Assembly: GCA_947178445.1 (NCBI GenBank)
Contig: CAMWYJ010000009.1
Location: 1 to 64,000 of the forward strand
DNA from: an uncultured Clostridium sp.
GTDB lineage: Bacteria; Bacillota; Clostridia; Lachnospirales; Lachnospiraceae
Direction: 5' to 3'
Length of the DNA stretch: 64,000 nucleotides
The notes beneath the pieces were generated by a model. It had not been told where the DNA came from and searched no databases. It worked only from the letters and a program-made list of their open reading frames with translations. The translations under genes were made by a program, and so were the position numbers. Shown one piece after another: positions 9,160-18,478 of this stretch. Every line of letters begins with the position of its first letter. The first letter of the stretch is position 1.

Positions 9160-11196
9160 ATGAAGATTACTTTAAAGGATGGCTCCTCAAAAGAATATGA
9201 AGGAGCAATGAGTGTGTTAGATATTGCAAAGGACATCAGCGAGGGCTTAGCCCGTGTGGCATGTGCGGGTGAGGTTGACGGTAAAGTAGTCGACCTGCGT
9301 ACAATGATTTCGGAGGATTGTAATTTAAGCATTTTAACCTTTGATGACGAGAATGGCAAAAAGGCATTCCGCCACACTGCAGCCCACATTTTAGCACAGG
9401 CTGTAAAAAGGCTTTATCCGGATGCAAAATGTACCATCGGACCAGCCATTGATGATGGCTTCTACTACGACTTTGATATGCCTTCCTTAACTCGGGAAGA
9501 CTTAGACAAAATCGAAGCAGAGATGAAAAAGATTGTAAAGGAAAATATTCCGATTACCTGTTATACTCTCTCCCGTGAGGAAGCTTTAAAACTCATGACA
9601 CAAAAAGAAGAGCCTTACAAGGTAGAGCTGATCCATGACCTCCCGGAAGATGCAGTCTTAAGCTTTTACGAACAGGGGGATTTTACAGACCTGTGTGCAG
9701 GTCCGCACCTTATGAGCACAAAACCTGTAAAATTTTTCAAGCTCACCTCCTCTTCCGGTGCCTACTGGAGAGGTAATTCCGACAACAAGATGCTGACACG
9801 TATTTATGGAACGGCCTTTACAAAGAAGGATGATTTAAATGAGCGCCTTGAGTTTTTAGAAAACATCAAAAAGCGTGACCACAATAAGCTGGGCCGTGAT
9901 CTTGAATTATTTACCACGGTTGATGTAATCGGTCAGGGACTTCCGCTCCTTATGCCAAAGGGTGCCAAAATTATTCAGACGATGCAGAGATGGATTGAAG
10001 ATTTAGAGGATAACGAATGGGGCTACGTAAGAACCAAAACTCCTTTAATGGCAAAGTCCGACCTGTATAAGCTTTCCGATCACTGGTATCACTACAAAGA
10101 GGGAATGTTTATTTTAAATGATGACGGAAGTGATGATATTAACCCGGAAGAGGCTGCCCAAAATGGAGATGCACTCGATGCTGTTCAAAAGGGCGAAGCA
10201 GCCAATGCAAAATCCGGTAAGGAAATTATGGCACTTCGTCCGATGACCTGTCCATTCCAGTATTTCGTATACAAAGCTAAGCAACATAGCTACCGTGATC
10301 TTCCATACCGCATGGGTGAAACCTCTACGCTTTTCCGCAACGAGGATTCCGGTGAGATGCATGGACTTACCCGTGTAAGACAGTTTACCATTTCAGAAGG
10401 ACATTTAATCTGTACTCCAGAGCAAATGGTTGAGGAATTTAAAGGATGTCTGGCACTTGCAAAGCACTGTCTGCAGACCTTAGGTGTGGAAGAGGATGTA
10501 ACCTACCACCTCTCAAAATGGGATCCTGATAACCGGGAGAAGTATCTTGGTGAACCGGAAGTCTGGGAGGAAACCCAGCAGCATATGCGTGAAATTATGA
10601 ATGAGCTGGATATTGAATTTACGGAGGATGTCGGTGAAGCGGCATTTTATGGTCCTAAGATTGATATCAATGCAAAGAACGTGTATGGCAAAGAAGACAC
10701 CATGATCACCATTCAGTGGGATGCATTGCTTGCAGAGCGCTTTGATATGTACTATGTTGACAAAAATGGCGAAAAAAAGCGGCCATACATTATTCATAGA
10801 ACCTCCATGGGATGCTATGAAAGAACTCTGGCATGGCTTATTGAAAAATATGCGGGAGCCTTTCCTACCTGGTTGGCACCGGAACAGGTTCGCATCCTTC
10901 CAATTTCCGAGAAATTCCATGACTACGGTCATGAAATTCTAAAAGAGCTTAAGAAAAACGGTATTCTTGCCACCATGGATGAACGCGCAGAAAAGATTGG
11001 ATATAAGATTCGTGAAGCGAGACTTCAAAAACTTCCTTATCTCTTAGTTGTAGGTGCAAACGAAGAGGAAAGCAAGACGGTTTCCGTCCGCAAACGCGGG
11101 GAAGACGGTGACCTTGGTTCTATGGAGCTTAATACCTTTATCCAAAAGATATGTGAAGAGATTCGTACAAAATCATTGACACAGATGGATGCCTAA
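9160..11196 (+). CDS. thrS: Threonyl-tRNA synthetase
   Basis: 678 residues. Domains in order: TGS (1-60); the editing/SAD domain with HTAAHILAQ (from residue 71) and DLCAGPHL; the class II catalytic core; and the HGTP anticodon-binding domain (EQVRILPISEKFHDYG to the end). Catalytic-site zinc ligands are visible as Cys in RPMTCPFQ and His in the TISEGH and IIHRTSMG motifs. The form RPMTCPFQ, rather than the RPMNCPHH of Bacillus enzymes, marks a clostridial subtype. An acidic insertion of about 35 residues (DDGSDDINPEEAAQNGD onward) precedes the Cys motif. Charges tRNA-Thr in the cytoplasm. Regulated by the T-box upstream; ribosome site AAGGAGA. Confidence 0.97.
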   Translation: MKITLKDGSSKEYEGAMSVLDIAKDISEGLARVACAGEVDGKVVDLRTMISEDCNLSILTFDDENGKKAFRHTAAHILAQAVKRLYPDAKCTIGPAIDDGFYYDFDMPSLTREDLDKIEAEMKKIVKENIPITCYTLSREEALKLMTQKEEPYKVELIHDLPEDAVLSFYEQGDFTDLCAGPHLMSTKPVKFFKLTSSSGAYWRGNSDNKMLTRIYGTAFTKKDDLNERLEFLENIKKRDHNKLGRDLELFTTVDVIGQGLPLLMPKGAKIIQTMQRWIEDLEDNEWGYVRTKTPLMAKSDLYKLSDHWYHYKEGMFILNDDGSDDINPEEAAQNGDALDAVQKGEAANAKSGKEIMALRPMTCPFQYFVYKAKQHSYRDLPYRMGETSTLFRNEDSGEMHGLTRVRQFTISEGHLICTPEQMVEEFKGCLALAKHCLQTLGVEEDVTYHLSKWDPDNREKYLGEPEVWEETQQHMREIMNELDIEFTEDVGEAAFYGPKIDINAKNVYGKEDTMITIQWDALLAERFDMYYVDKNGEKKRPYIIHRTSMGCYERTLAWLIEKYAGAFPTWLAPEQVRILPISEKFHDYGHEILKELKKNGILATMDERAEKIGYKIREARLQKLPYLLVVGANEEESKTVSVRKRGEDGDLGSMELNTFIQKICEEIRTKSLTQMDA

Positions 11197-11225
11197 ATAA
11201 CAAATCGCTGAGAAAGGAGCTAACG

Positions 11226-12248
11226 ATGGAACCAATTAACAGACCTTTATTAAAAGAACATGCAAAACAGGCGTTAAAGCGCAATTTTTGGATGGCAATG
11301 CTTGTATGCTTTGTCGGCATACTGCTTGGCGGCAACTGGACCGGACTTAGTAATGGCAGTACATTTTCCGGCTTTGGTTCATTTTCACCCTCTGGAAGTT
11401 TCCAGGACAATTTTGGTAACGACTTTGATTTTTCAAGTGACTATGGCTATACCAGTCCAAGCACAAACGCTGCGAAGGAAATGCTTGATGCCATCGAAGA
11501 TATTATTCAGGAGACCGACAGCGGACAGAATTTTTCTTACGATTATGATGATTCCTTATCTGATTCTGACAATATAATGGCATTTTACCATAAAGTCCTT
11601 GACCACTATCATCTTACCGAAGAATCGTTGGCACAGGGATTTTTGATAGGCATTGGAATCTTTTTGTTTCTATTTGTAGTAATATGGCTTATCAGCACAG
11701 CAATCCGGTTTGCATTAGGCTCCTTTATTGGTGCTCCAATCGGTGTCGGTTTGCGCAAATATTTTATGAAGAACCGTTTAGGCAAGGCTTCCTTTGATGA
11801 CCTGTTTTCTGCCTTTTCCGGAGGGCACTATATGGATACTGTTAAAACCTTGTTTGCCACGAATATCCGTATCTGGGGATGGAGCCTGTTATTCTACTTC
11901 CCAGGGCTTGTGAAATACTATGAATATTTCTTTGTTCCATATATTATGGCAGAAAATCCTACGATATCCAAGGAACGTGCCAGAGAACTAAGCAGCCAGA
12001 TGTCAAATGGCCATAAATGGCAGATGTTTGTATTAGAGCTTTCTTTCCTTGGCTGGATGATGCTTTTTGTTGCAGAAGAAACATTCTTAGCCCTAATTTC
12101 CTGCGGTCTGCTCGCAATCCCGGGAATCCTGCTTATGTATCCACTTATTGCTTATATCCGGGCAACCTATGCAGAGCTTTACGAGGAGCGCAGGGAATAT
12201 ATGCTTATGTGTGGTGTAGCAAGACAGGAAGAATTGACCGGGTTTTAA
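11226..12248 (+). CDS. DUF975 family integral membrane protein
   Basis: 340 residues. The opening (NRPLLKEHAKQALKRNFWMAML) is the hallmark of DUF975 proteins. A hydrophobic segment at residues 21-37 is followed by a long polar loop rich in Ser, Gly and Asp, then about four more membrane helices: around 140-165, 170-185 (GSFIGAPIGVGLRKYF), 215-235 and 270-315. No catalytic motif is seen and the function of the family is not known. It begins 29 bp after thrS with GAAAGGAG and no intervening terminator, so it may be part of the T-box operon. Confidence 0.8.
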   Translation: MEPINRPLLKEHAKQALKRNFWMAMLVCFVGILLGGNWTGLSNGSTFSGFGSFSPSGSFQDNFGNDFDFSSDYGYTSPSTNAAKEMLDAIEDIIQETDSGQNFSYDYDDSLSDSDNIMAFYHKVLDHYHLTEESLAQGFLIGIGIFLFLFVVIWLISTAIRFALGSFIGAPIGVGLRKYFMKNRLGKASFDDLFSAFSGGHYMDTVKTLFATNIRIWGWSLLFYFPGLVKYYEYFFVPYIMAENPTISKERARELSSQMSNGHKWQMFVLELSFLGWMMLFVAEETFLALISCGLLAIPGILLMYPLIAYIRATYAELYEERREYMLMCGVARQEELTGF

Positions 12249-12289
12249 TTTGAAAATCTTATTATATACTATAATGTGATAACCAAAAA

Positions 12290-12331
12290 GGAGCAGCGGA
12301 AAAAACCAAAATACTTTTGTTCCGCTGCTCC
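12290..12331 (-). terminator. Intrinsic terminator of the minus-strand transport operon
   Basis: Perfect stem GGAGCAGCGGA/TCCGCTGCTCC with a 20-nt loop. Read on the minus strand the hairpin is followed by CTTTTTGG, so it ends the operon whose last stop is at 12354. It may also stop plus-strand reads from the DUF975 gene, although that side lacks a T-run. Confidence 0.75.
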
Positions 12332-12353
12332 TGCAATAATGATATTTCTTTTT

Positions 12354-14600
12354 CTACTCACTCATATAAAGCTTAATCGAAGTATTTATGGAATTCATAT
12401 AGTCATCCATGCTGATATCTCCATTTAAGTATGACTCAAAGTCCGTCAGAACAATTTCCCTGATGATAGGATTTACGGTAACCGGTGTATCCAGCCCTTT
12501 GAAAAAGTCCATCACATAATCTTTTAGCTCATCTGTCGGGAACGTAAATGTTATATTATGATTTTCGCCAACCATGCCCATGCCTTCATAAATTTCCAGT
12601 TCAGGTTCGATATTTAATGCCTCACCTTCTTCTGCATAGATACCTTGTGCATCATCCTCAAACAGCTCCTCTACAAAGCACTGTGCTGCCTCGGAATATT
12701 TTGTCTGGCTGTTGATGCCCACTGTAAATTTTGATTGGAAAATATGGTTTCCATCATAGCTGAAACTTTCAAATGCATATGAATCATCTACCTCATTCAT
12801 AAGAGTAATCAGATTAAAATACTGTATCGGAAAAAGGAATTGTGTTATGGCTATATCCTGTTCGGATTTTGTTCTGTCAAACAAATTGCCTGTCTTATAG
12901 CTCAAATTGTTTTTACATACAGGCAATTGCTCGTCCACAGACTCCTGTTCCGCAGCAGTAGTCTGCTTTCGCAGAATTTCCCAGATTTGCTTCATATCTT
13001 CCATAAAGGTTTTGAGTTCATCCGGATTATAATCTCCTGCAGCATTAAATATTTTGTCTGCATATACTGGATAGAATGTATCATATAATTCATCAGCATA
13101 GTAAATCTCTAAAGCATTTCCCAGCGGATAATCCTTTCCGGTGTCTATCAGCTCCACAATGGATGCAGCATCCTTAATCGCTGGCAGAACATCTTTTTGT
13201 GCCACAGCTACAGGTGCGGAAAATCTGGCAGGAAGTGCGTAAATTGTTCCGTCCTCTCGTCTGTAAGCATCCAAAATATTGAGAAACATATCCGGGTGGC
13301 TGTCCTTCACCGCATCATGCACCGCCGACAGTTCCATCAGTATACCATTATCTGCATAGGTATCCACATCAAGACCTGTTAGAACCATTACATCAGGACC
13401 TTCCGCTGATAACAGCTTCGCATTCAATGCTTTAACGGCATCATTTACCGAGATTCCGCTTTCTTCCTCTATCCCTATTTCTATGCGAACCTCAACATTC
13501 GGATACTTTGCAGTAAATAATCCGACTACCTGGTCTAACATTTCACTTGGATATAAGCTGTATATAGTAAGTGCTGCATCTTTAAGCTGCGCTACGGTCT
13601 CTTTTTCTACATTGGTAACAACTTTATCAGCATCGGCGGTGGTATATCGGAGAACCGCTCCCTTTGACAACAGCACATAAAAATCTTCTCCGGTCAGAAG
13701 AAAATCACACATTCCTTTTCTTCCACCTACAAAGCTTGTACCTACTTTATCGACGATATGTTCAATCAGGTTACTTCCTAAACGGTGGCGATATATTCCG
13801 GAAGAAAGCATAATATATAGATTATCCTCATTGTCAATCTTTAAAGCCCCATTATAAACTCCGATAGTCCCGTTCGTTGTGCTTTGAAACTCTGTCAGCT
13901 CATCAAGCAGATTATCTGACAAAAGGGTATCGGTATCCGTCAGCTCTCCTTTTTTGGAATATTTGTATAATGCAGTTGTTGTAAGAAAAACAATACTTCC
14001 ATCTGATGCTTCACAAAAATCAATACATCCCGGCACAGGATATGTTACAGATAATGTGCCATTTCTGTCATAGCTCATAACCGAGCTTCCTGTGTCGACT
14101 AAAATATTTGTTCCGTCTTTTGAAAAACGAACATTCTTTGCATTTTCTCCAAGCGTAAATGTATTCTTATTTCCTGTATCATCAATTATCACAATCTCAC
14201 TGTTTGATGAGGTCGTCATATCTCTCATAACAGAAAATGCATATTCCCCCTTCTCATTTATATCAGCCGCATCAATAAAACTATCTGAAATGGCAGACGA
14301 CACGTTCTCCAAATCCTCTGACTGCTCCCAGTTAAGCCCGTTATCCTGAGATTTGTAAATACATATATTAGCCTTTTCGTCATTGCAGATAATTGTCAGG
14401 ACATCATTATATTGTTTAAATGCGAATATCCCTATATCTTTATTGTTGTTAAGACGGCTTATCTCATATTCCTTATATCTGCTGTCTGCATCGGCTATTC
14501 CACTTGCTTCAGTATCATCTCCGATATGCCTGCCGCAGCCTGTAACACATAACAGACATATAAAAATAATAAATGCGGTTATTTTCCTTTTTGTGATCAT
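12354..14600 (-). CDS. Lipoprotein: beta-propeller-like domain fused to family 1 solute-binding domain
   Basis: 748 residues. Signal peptide with lipobox LCVTGC (Cys at about 22) indicates a membrane-anchored lipoprotein. Residues about 45-330 are strand-rich repeats with an Asp-box (SQDNGLNW), suggesting a sialidase-like beta-propeller. From about residue 345 (ALTIYSLYPSEMLDQVVGLF) the sequence reads as an extracellular solute-binding protein of the carbohydrate type. It is about twice the usual length for such a receptor. It is the last gene of an operon with two sugar-type ABC permeases, so it is probably their receptor; the ligand is unknown. It overlaps the preceding stop by 4 bp and has AGGAGG ten bases upstream. 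Confidence 0.82.
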   Translation of the reverse strand: MITKRKITAFIIFICLLCVTGCGRHIGDDTEASGIADADSRYKEYEISRLNNNKDIGIFAFKQYNDVLTIICNDEKANICIYKSQDNGLNWEQSEDLENVSSAISDSFIDAADINEKGEYAFSVMRDMTTSSNSEIVIIDDTGNKNTFTLGENAKNVRFSKDGTNILVDTGSSVMSYDRNGTLSVTYPVPGCIDFCEASDGSIVFLTTTALYKYSKKGELTDTDTLLSDNLLDELTEFQSTTNGTIGVYNGALKIDNEDNLYIMLSSGIYRHRLGSNLIEHIVDKVGTSFVGGRKGMCDFLLTGEDFYVLLSKGAVLRYTTADADKVVTNVEKETVAQLKDAALTIYSLYPSEMLDQVVGLFTAKYPNVEVRIEIGIEEESGISVNDAVKALNAKLLSAEGPDVMVLTGLDVDTYADNGILMELSAVHDAVKDSHPDMFLNILDAYRREDGTIYALPARFSAPVAVAQKDVLPAIKDAASIVELIDTGKDYPLGNALEIYYADELYDTFYPVYADKIFNAAGDYNPDELKTFMEDMKQIWEILRKQTTAAEQESVDEQLPVCKNNLSYKTGNLFDRTKSEQDIAITQFLFPIQYFNLITLMNEVDDSYAFESFSYDGNHIFQSKFTVGINSQTKYSEAAQCFVEELFEDDAQGIYAEEGEALNIEPELEIYEGMGMVGENHNITFTFPTDELKDYVMDFFKGLDTPVTVNPIIREIVLTDFESYLNGDISMDDYMNSINTSIKLYMSE

Positions 14601-15475
14601 ATTTTCTTAACCTCCTGCGTTTTTGTTAATATACAAATAGCTATAAAATTGACAATACACACGATAAACAATAACAGCCTTGCTTTTATCCTTTCCACAA
14701 ATATACGGAAATGATACTGTTCTATAATGTCTTTATCTCCATACAGTTTTCGCTCTGTACGATTTGAAAGCTCCTTTCCATAGTCCTTCCAAAACTCAAA
14801 ATCAGACCATTTTACAGGTGTTTCAAGCCTGCCAATAAAGCTCATATAGTCATGTGTATAATATGAATCTGATACATCTCCCTCCTCGTAAGCATTATGA
14901 AATTTTTCAGCTGTCTGATTCCGGTACATTTCCTCGGAGACATCAAATATAATACCATCCAGCGACAGATCTGTGTAGGGAACGGTGACTTTGTCATACT
15001 GTATGATTACCATGTTTTCCTTAGTATCAATAATTCCCCGTACAAGATAATCCCTTCCGCCAAATGTAAGCTGCTGTCCAAGCTTTGCAGTTGTTCCAAA
15101 CAATTCATACATAGTATGGCTGCTCAAAATACAGCCTGCGGTATCATCTGTGTGAAGCTGGTTTGTTGCTGCAAACAGTTTTGTAACAGGAAAATCCACA
15201 ATTACCACGTTTGTTTCAACAGATTTCGATGTCCCTGTCATTAAAACCTTCTGCTCTTTAATAATTTGATAACCGCCGATTATGTAATCCTCATTCATTT
15301 GCTCTAACATGTTAAACGTAACATCCGCTTTATCATCCAATGTCAGAATGCCGACATCCTCCATCTTTTTATATGCTTCGCGTTCATTATGCAGCATATA
15401 CAGGCAGACCGTCAGTACGATTGCCGAAAGACTCACTATAAAATATTTGAAAATAATTGATTTTCTCTGCTTCAT
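14597..15475 (-). CDS. MacB-like periplasmic-core membrane protein, two TM
   Basis: 292 residues with one N-terminal helix (residues 9-28) and one C-terminal helix (about 262-285). The extracytoplasmic part between them resembles the MacB periplasmic core of FtsX-type permeases (CILSSHTMYELFGTTAKLGQ, GGRDYLVRGIIDTKENMV). True MacB/FtsX permeases have four helices and an ATPase partner. Here the FtsX helices are missing, so this is a half-permease or a stand-alone core. It lies between the HlyD-like adaptor (2-bp gap) and the solute-binding lipoprotein (4-bp overlap). Assignment is by pattern only. Confidence 0.6.
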   Translation of the reverse strand: MKQRKSIIFKYFIVSLSAIVLTVCLYMLHNEREAYKKMEDVGILTLDDKADVTFNMLEQMNEDYIIGGYQIIKEQKVLMTGTSKSVETNVVIVDFPVTKLFAATNQLHTDDTAGCILSSHTMYELFGTTAKLGQQLTFGGRDYLVRGIIDTKENMVIIQYDKVTVPYTDLSLDGIIFDVSEEMYRNQTAEKFHNAYEEGDVSDSYYTHDYMSFIGRLETPVKWSDFEFWKDYGKELSNRTERKLYGDKDIIEQYHFRIFVERIKARLLLFIVCIVNFIAICILTKTQEVKKI

Positions 15476-15477
15476 CC

Positions 15478-16539
15478 CTAATCCCTGCTTTCACGCACCA
15501 CATCTCCTGTTTCTATCTGCTTGCTGGAATTGCAGACAACCCGGTCATCCACCTGTAATGCAGCACTGTTTACAGCCGCATATTTTGAATTGGAATCATC
15601 CAGTGTCACGCTTATCTTTTTTGTTACAAGCTCTTCTCCCAAAATAGAGTTCTTTGTACCAAGTATAAGGATATAATACTGACCGCCATTGTCTCCCCGC
15701 AGGGCTTCAATCGGAACACAAAAATCATAAGGCTCCGAATTATGGGAGAATGTAACCGTAACCTGCATTCCTATTCTGTATGTATCGCCTGACATAAATA
15801 CCTGCACAATATAGTTTCCCGGATTGTTTTTGTCTGACTGTACAGATGTAACAGGAAAGTACTCCTGAGATTTATCTACTGTTACCTTAGCATTTTCTCC
15901 TTCTACAACATATTTTTTTTCTTCCTCAGTAATGGTAGTTTCAAATATATATCCCTTGCTGGCATCCGTCAGCACAATAACGGCGGATTTCTCGGTCACC
16001 TTACCGCTTGATACACGTACCTCTTTGATTTCGCCAGCAATATCTGCTTTCACAATACCGTTTCCTGCAGTCAGCTTTTCAAGCTGTTCATATCCTGTAC
16101 GGCATACTGTCAGCTTATGGTCTGCCTGTTGGATTGCGGATTTGGTATACGCATATTTTCTGTCTGTTTCCAGCCCTGCAAGTTCAAATCCTTTTTCGGT
16201 ATACACCCGCTGCAAATCATCCATATTAAGCTTCATCAGGGTATCTCCCTTTTCTACAATATCCCCTGCCTGAACCGATACCGTGTCTGTCATAATGCCG
16301 TCATATACATAGATCGGGACTTCTTCGCTTCCCATAAGGCTGCCGGTTTTCGTGACCGTATGTTCAATAGCCATTTTGGATGGCAGGCAACACTCCACAT
16401 ATGGTGTAATGAGAGCACTTGTAGCTCTGGAAATAACCGTACATATTAATAGTACCAGCAGAAAAACACCTGTTATTCTGACAGTTTCCGGAGTACGTTT
16501 TTTAATTTTCCTTATCAGCCTTCTTAATTTTTTCATCAT
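15478..16539 (-). CDS. HlyD/RND-type membrane fusion (adaptor) protein
   Basis: 353 residues with a single N-terminal membrane helix (residues 18-40). A biotinyl-lipoyl-like half motif follows (VSVQAGDIVEKGDTLMKLN, near 95), then a short helical hairpin (about 110-160), the second lipoyl half (GIVKADIAGEIKEVRVSSGK), and beta-barrel segments (RIGMQVTVTFSHNSEPYDF). This is the domain order of periplasmic adaptor subunits that pair with MacB-type exporters. The short hairpin fits a Gram-positive version with no outer-membrane channel. Its start overlaps the upstream permease stop; GGAGGTGATG lies just before. An adaptor next to importer-type permeases is unusual. Confidence 0.78.
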   Translation of the reverse strand: MMKKLRRLIRKIKKRTPETVRITGVFLLVLLICTVISRATSALITPYVECCLPSKMAIEHTVTKTGSLMGSEEVPIYVYDGIMTDTVSVQAGDIVEKGDTLMKLNMDDLQRVYTEKGFELAGLETDRKYAYTKSAIQQADHKLTVCRTGYEQLEKLTAGNGIVKADIAGEIKEVRVSSGKVTEKSAVIVLTDASKGYIFETTITEEEKKYVVEGENAKVTVDKSQEYFPVTSVQSDKNNPGNYIVQVFMSGDTYRIGMQVTVTFSHNSEPYDFCVPIEALRGDNGGQYYILILGTKNSILGEELVTKKISVTLDDSNSKYAAVNSAALQVDDRVVCNSSKQIETGDVVRESRD

Positions 16540-17372
16540 TCATCACCTCCTGATATTGCAATTCCGTCTGCCAGTATATTTCTGCCAAGTGCAAATACGA
16601 CCAATGCCGGAATAATACTAAACATCGAAAAAGTAAAGGCACGCCCTATCATATCCGCTTCAAATTCCGGCAGATAAACGGACAGCGGCCATTTTTTCAT
16701 ATCCTCTAAAAATACTACCGGCTGCTCGACCATATTCCAATACTCCAGAAATCCCAAAATCATAGCAGCCAGAATTCCCTTTGCTCCAATTGGAATTGCC
16801 ATGCTCAAAAAAATCCGCATTTTCCCTGCACCGTCAAGCTGCGCTGCCTCAATAACCGAAACAGGCATCTGCTTAAAGCAGCTGTATATAATAAATACTG
16901 GAAAGGTAGAAAATACCATAGGTACTATCAGGCTAAGCTGTGTATTTATCATAGACAGACTATTTAAAATCAAATACTGCGACAGCATTGTAACCTGAAA
17001 CGGCAGCAGCATACAGAAAATATATATCAGAAATACTGCTGTGGTCCATTTTTCCCTGCTTTGTGCAAATCCCCATGCTGCCGGCACAGCAAATACCATC
17101 TGCCCCACAAGAATACACACAACTATTTTTATGGAATTCCAAAACAAAACATAATATTCAGGTGTATCAAAAAGCAGCTCCACAAGATTTCTCAAGGTGG
17201 GATAAAGCGGAATAAAATGCCACGCTGCATATCCTTCTTCTTTTATCAAAACCGGTGACAGAATCCCCAGCAGTTCTTCATTTCCCATAAAAGCACCTGT
17301 AATTATGAACAACACAGGCAAAACACATATAATTGCAAGCAAAACAACAATACCCTTAGCAATCAGCTTCAT
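16536..17372 (-). CDS. ABC sugar transporter permease, MalG type
   Basis: 278 residues with about six predicted helices. The ATPase-coupling EAA loop is present (VIEAAQLDGAGKMRIFLSMAIP, near residue 190), and the N-terminal arrangement is that of MalG-like carbohydrate permeases. It should form a heterodimeric channel with the product of the upstream gene, with which it overlaps by 17 bp. No ABC ATPase is encoded in the operon; family members often share a multitask ATPase such as MsiK encoded elsewhere. Confidence 0.87.
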   Translation of the reverse strand: MKLIAKGIVVLLAIICVLPVLFIITGAFMGNEELLGILSPVLIKEEGYAAWHFIPLYPTLRNLVELLFDTPEYYVLFWNSIKIVVCILVGQMVFAVPAAWGFAQSREKWTTAVFLIYIFCMLLPFQVTMLSQYLILNSLSMINTQLSLIVPMVFSTFPVFIIYSCFKQMPVSVIEAAQLDGAGKMRIFLSMAIPIGAKGILAAMILGFLEYWNMVEQPVVFLEDMKKWPLSVYLPEFEADMIGRAFTFSMFSIIPALVVFALGRNILADGIAISGGDE

Positions 17373-18288
17373 GTTCCGAGTCTCCCTTCCTTTTCATATT
17401 CTTGCGTCTCCTGCCCTTACGTTCATAAAGGGTAATCTGCTTCATGATGAGCAGCACTGAGAAAAAGCATATTGCAGTAAGCACCGCACCTGCCGCCATC
17501 CTCCCGATACTAAGCTTCGTAAACCAGTTATTAAAGATATGCTGCAGCATATAAATATGATCATCCGGATATGTACCTGATATCAGATATGCCTCCCTGT
17601 ATACCTTAAAGGAGTTAACAAGGGATAATACCCCCGCAGTAAAGGTTGACATCTTCAGGTTTGGAAGTATCATTTGCAGCATAATTCTGATTTCTCCTGC
17701 TCCGTCAACCCTTGCTGCTTCGCTGATTTCTTTTGGAAATACACTCAGTGCAGCGAGCCAGATCAGCATATTGTAGCCTAAATTCTTCCACACAAAGGTT
17801 CCCACAAGGAGATAGAATACTGCATCCCCGGAAAAAAAATTTACTGGCTTCATATGAAATGCTGCCGTCAGTATTCCGTTCACAATTCCTGAATTATCAA
17901 ATAGTATCTTCCAGATAATCGCAACCGAATTGGACGGGATTGCCATCGGAAGCAGAAAAGCGAATTTTATAAAATGGTTCTCCATATTAAAAACGGCAAC
18001 AGAAATCAAAAATGATAAAACCATCAGCAAAGGCACACTAAGCAATTCAAACCGGATCATATTTCCGGCTGCCAGCCTGAATGCATCGTTACTTATGACC
18101 TCGCTGTAATTAGCAAAGCCGACCAGGCTGCCACTTCGTCTGTTCTCAAAGGATTTCAGAAAAACATCGAATAGTGGCAGCAGTACAAATACCAACACAC
18201 CCAAAAGACTTGGCAAAATAAAATACAACATATTTTCTTTATCGTTCTTGAAATAATGCTGTATCTTCAAAATACTCTTCTTTCCCAC
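17356..18288 (-). CDS. ABC sugar transporter permease, MalF/UgpA type
   Basis: About 310 residues. GTG at 18288 has AGGAGG ten bases upstream and is preferred to the GTG at 18312, whose extra codons contain that ribosome site. Six helices are visible. The EAA loop is EAARVDGAGEIRIMLQMILP (near residue 200). First gene of the minus-strand operon and the partner of the MalG-type permease. The charged C-terminal tail (KGRRRKNMKRKGDSEHE) overlaps the next gene. The leader is very short: a TATAAT on the minus strand lies at 18315-18320. Confidence 0.86.
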   Translation of the reverse strand: MGKKSILKIQHYFKNDKENMLYFILPSLLGVLVFVLLPLFDVFLKSFENRRSGSLVGFANYSEVISNDAFRLAAGNMIRFELLSVPLLMVLSFLISVAVFNMENHFIKFAFLLPMAIPSNSVAIIWKILFDNSGIVNGILTAAFHMKPVNFFSGDAVFYLLVGTFVWKNLGYNMLIWLAALSVFPKEISEAARVDGAGEIRIMLQMILPNLKMSTFTAGVLSLVNSFKVYREAYLISGTYPDDHIYMLQHIFNNWFTKLSIGRMAAGAVLTAICFFSVLLIMKQITLYERKGRRRKNMKRKGDSEHEADC

Positions 18289-18314
18289 TATGGTCTTCCT
18301 CCTGTCATGCACTT

Positions 18315-18414
18315 ATTATAAGTCTAAATTTCTGTGCCTGCTTCTAATAACTCTCTAATTTCGACAGATAAATATCTAATTTTTATCTAAAGATGCTCTA
18401 TTTTTTTTCTAATT
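18315..18414. promoter_or_regulatory. Divergent control region: minus-strand -10 box and TCTA repeats on helical phase
   Basis: On the minus strand TATAAT occupies 18320-18315, upstream of the permease operon. Upstream of it, plus-strand TCTA words (mostly TCTAA[A/T]) begin at 18323, 18343, 18354, 18375, 18386, 18397 and 18408. The spacings are 20, 11, 21, 11, 11 and 11 bp, so all lie on one face of the helix. OmpR-family regulators bind direct repeats about 10-11 bp apart. The repeats lie immediately upstream of where a minus-strand -35 box would be, which suggests activation of the transporter operon by the adjacent response regulator. The binding is inference; the spacing is seen. Confidence 0.65.
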
Positions 18415-18478
18415 TTCTGTAGTGGATGATTTTTAAAAATAAATGTGGTAATCTTAATTATGAAAGGTTGTGAAATAT

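Noticed and set aside
10513..10932. 139-codon minus-strand frame inside thrS
   Set aside because: Shadow of the threonyl-tRNA synthetase gene on the other strand.
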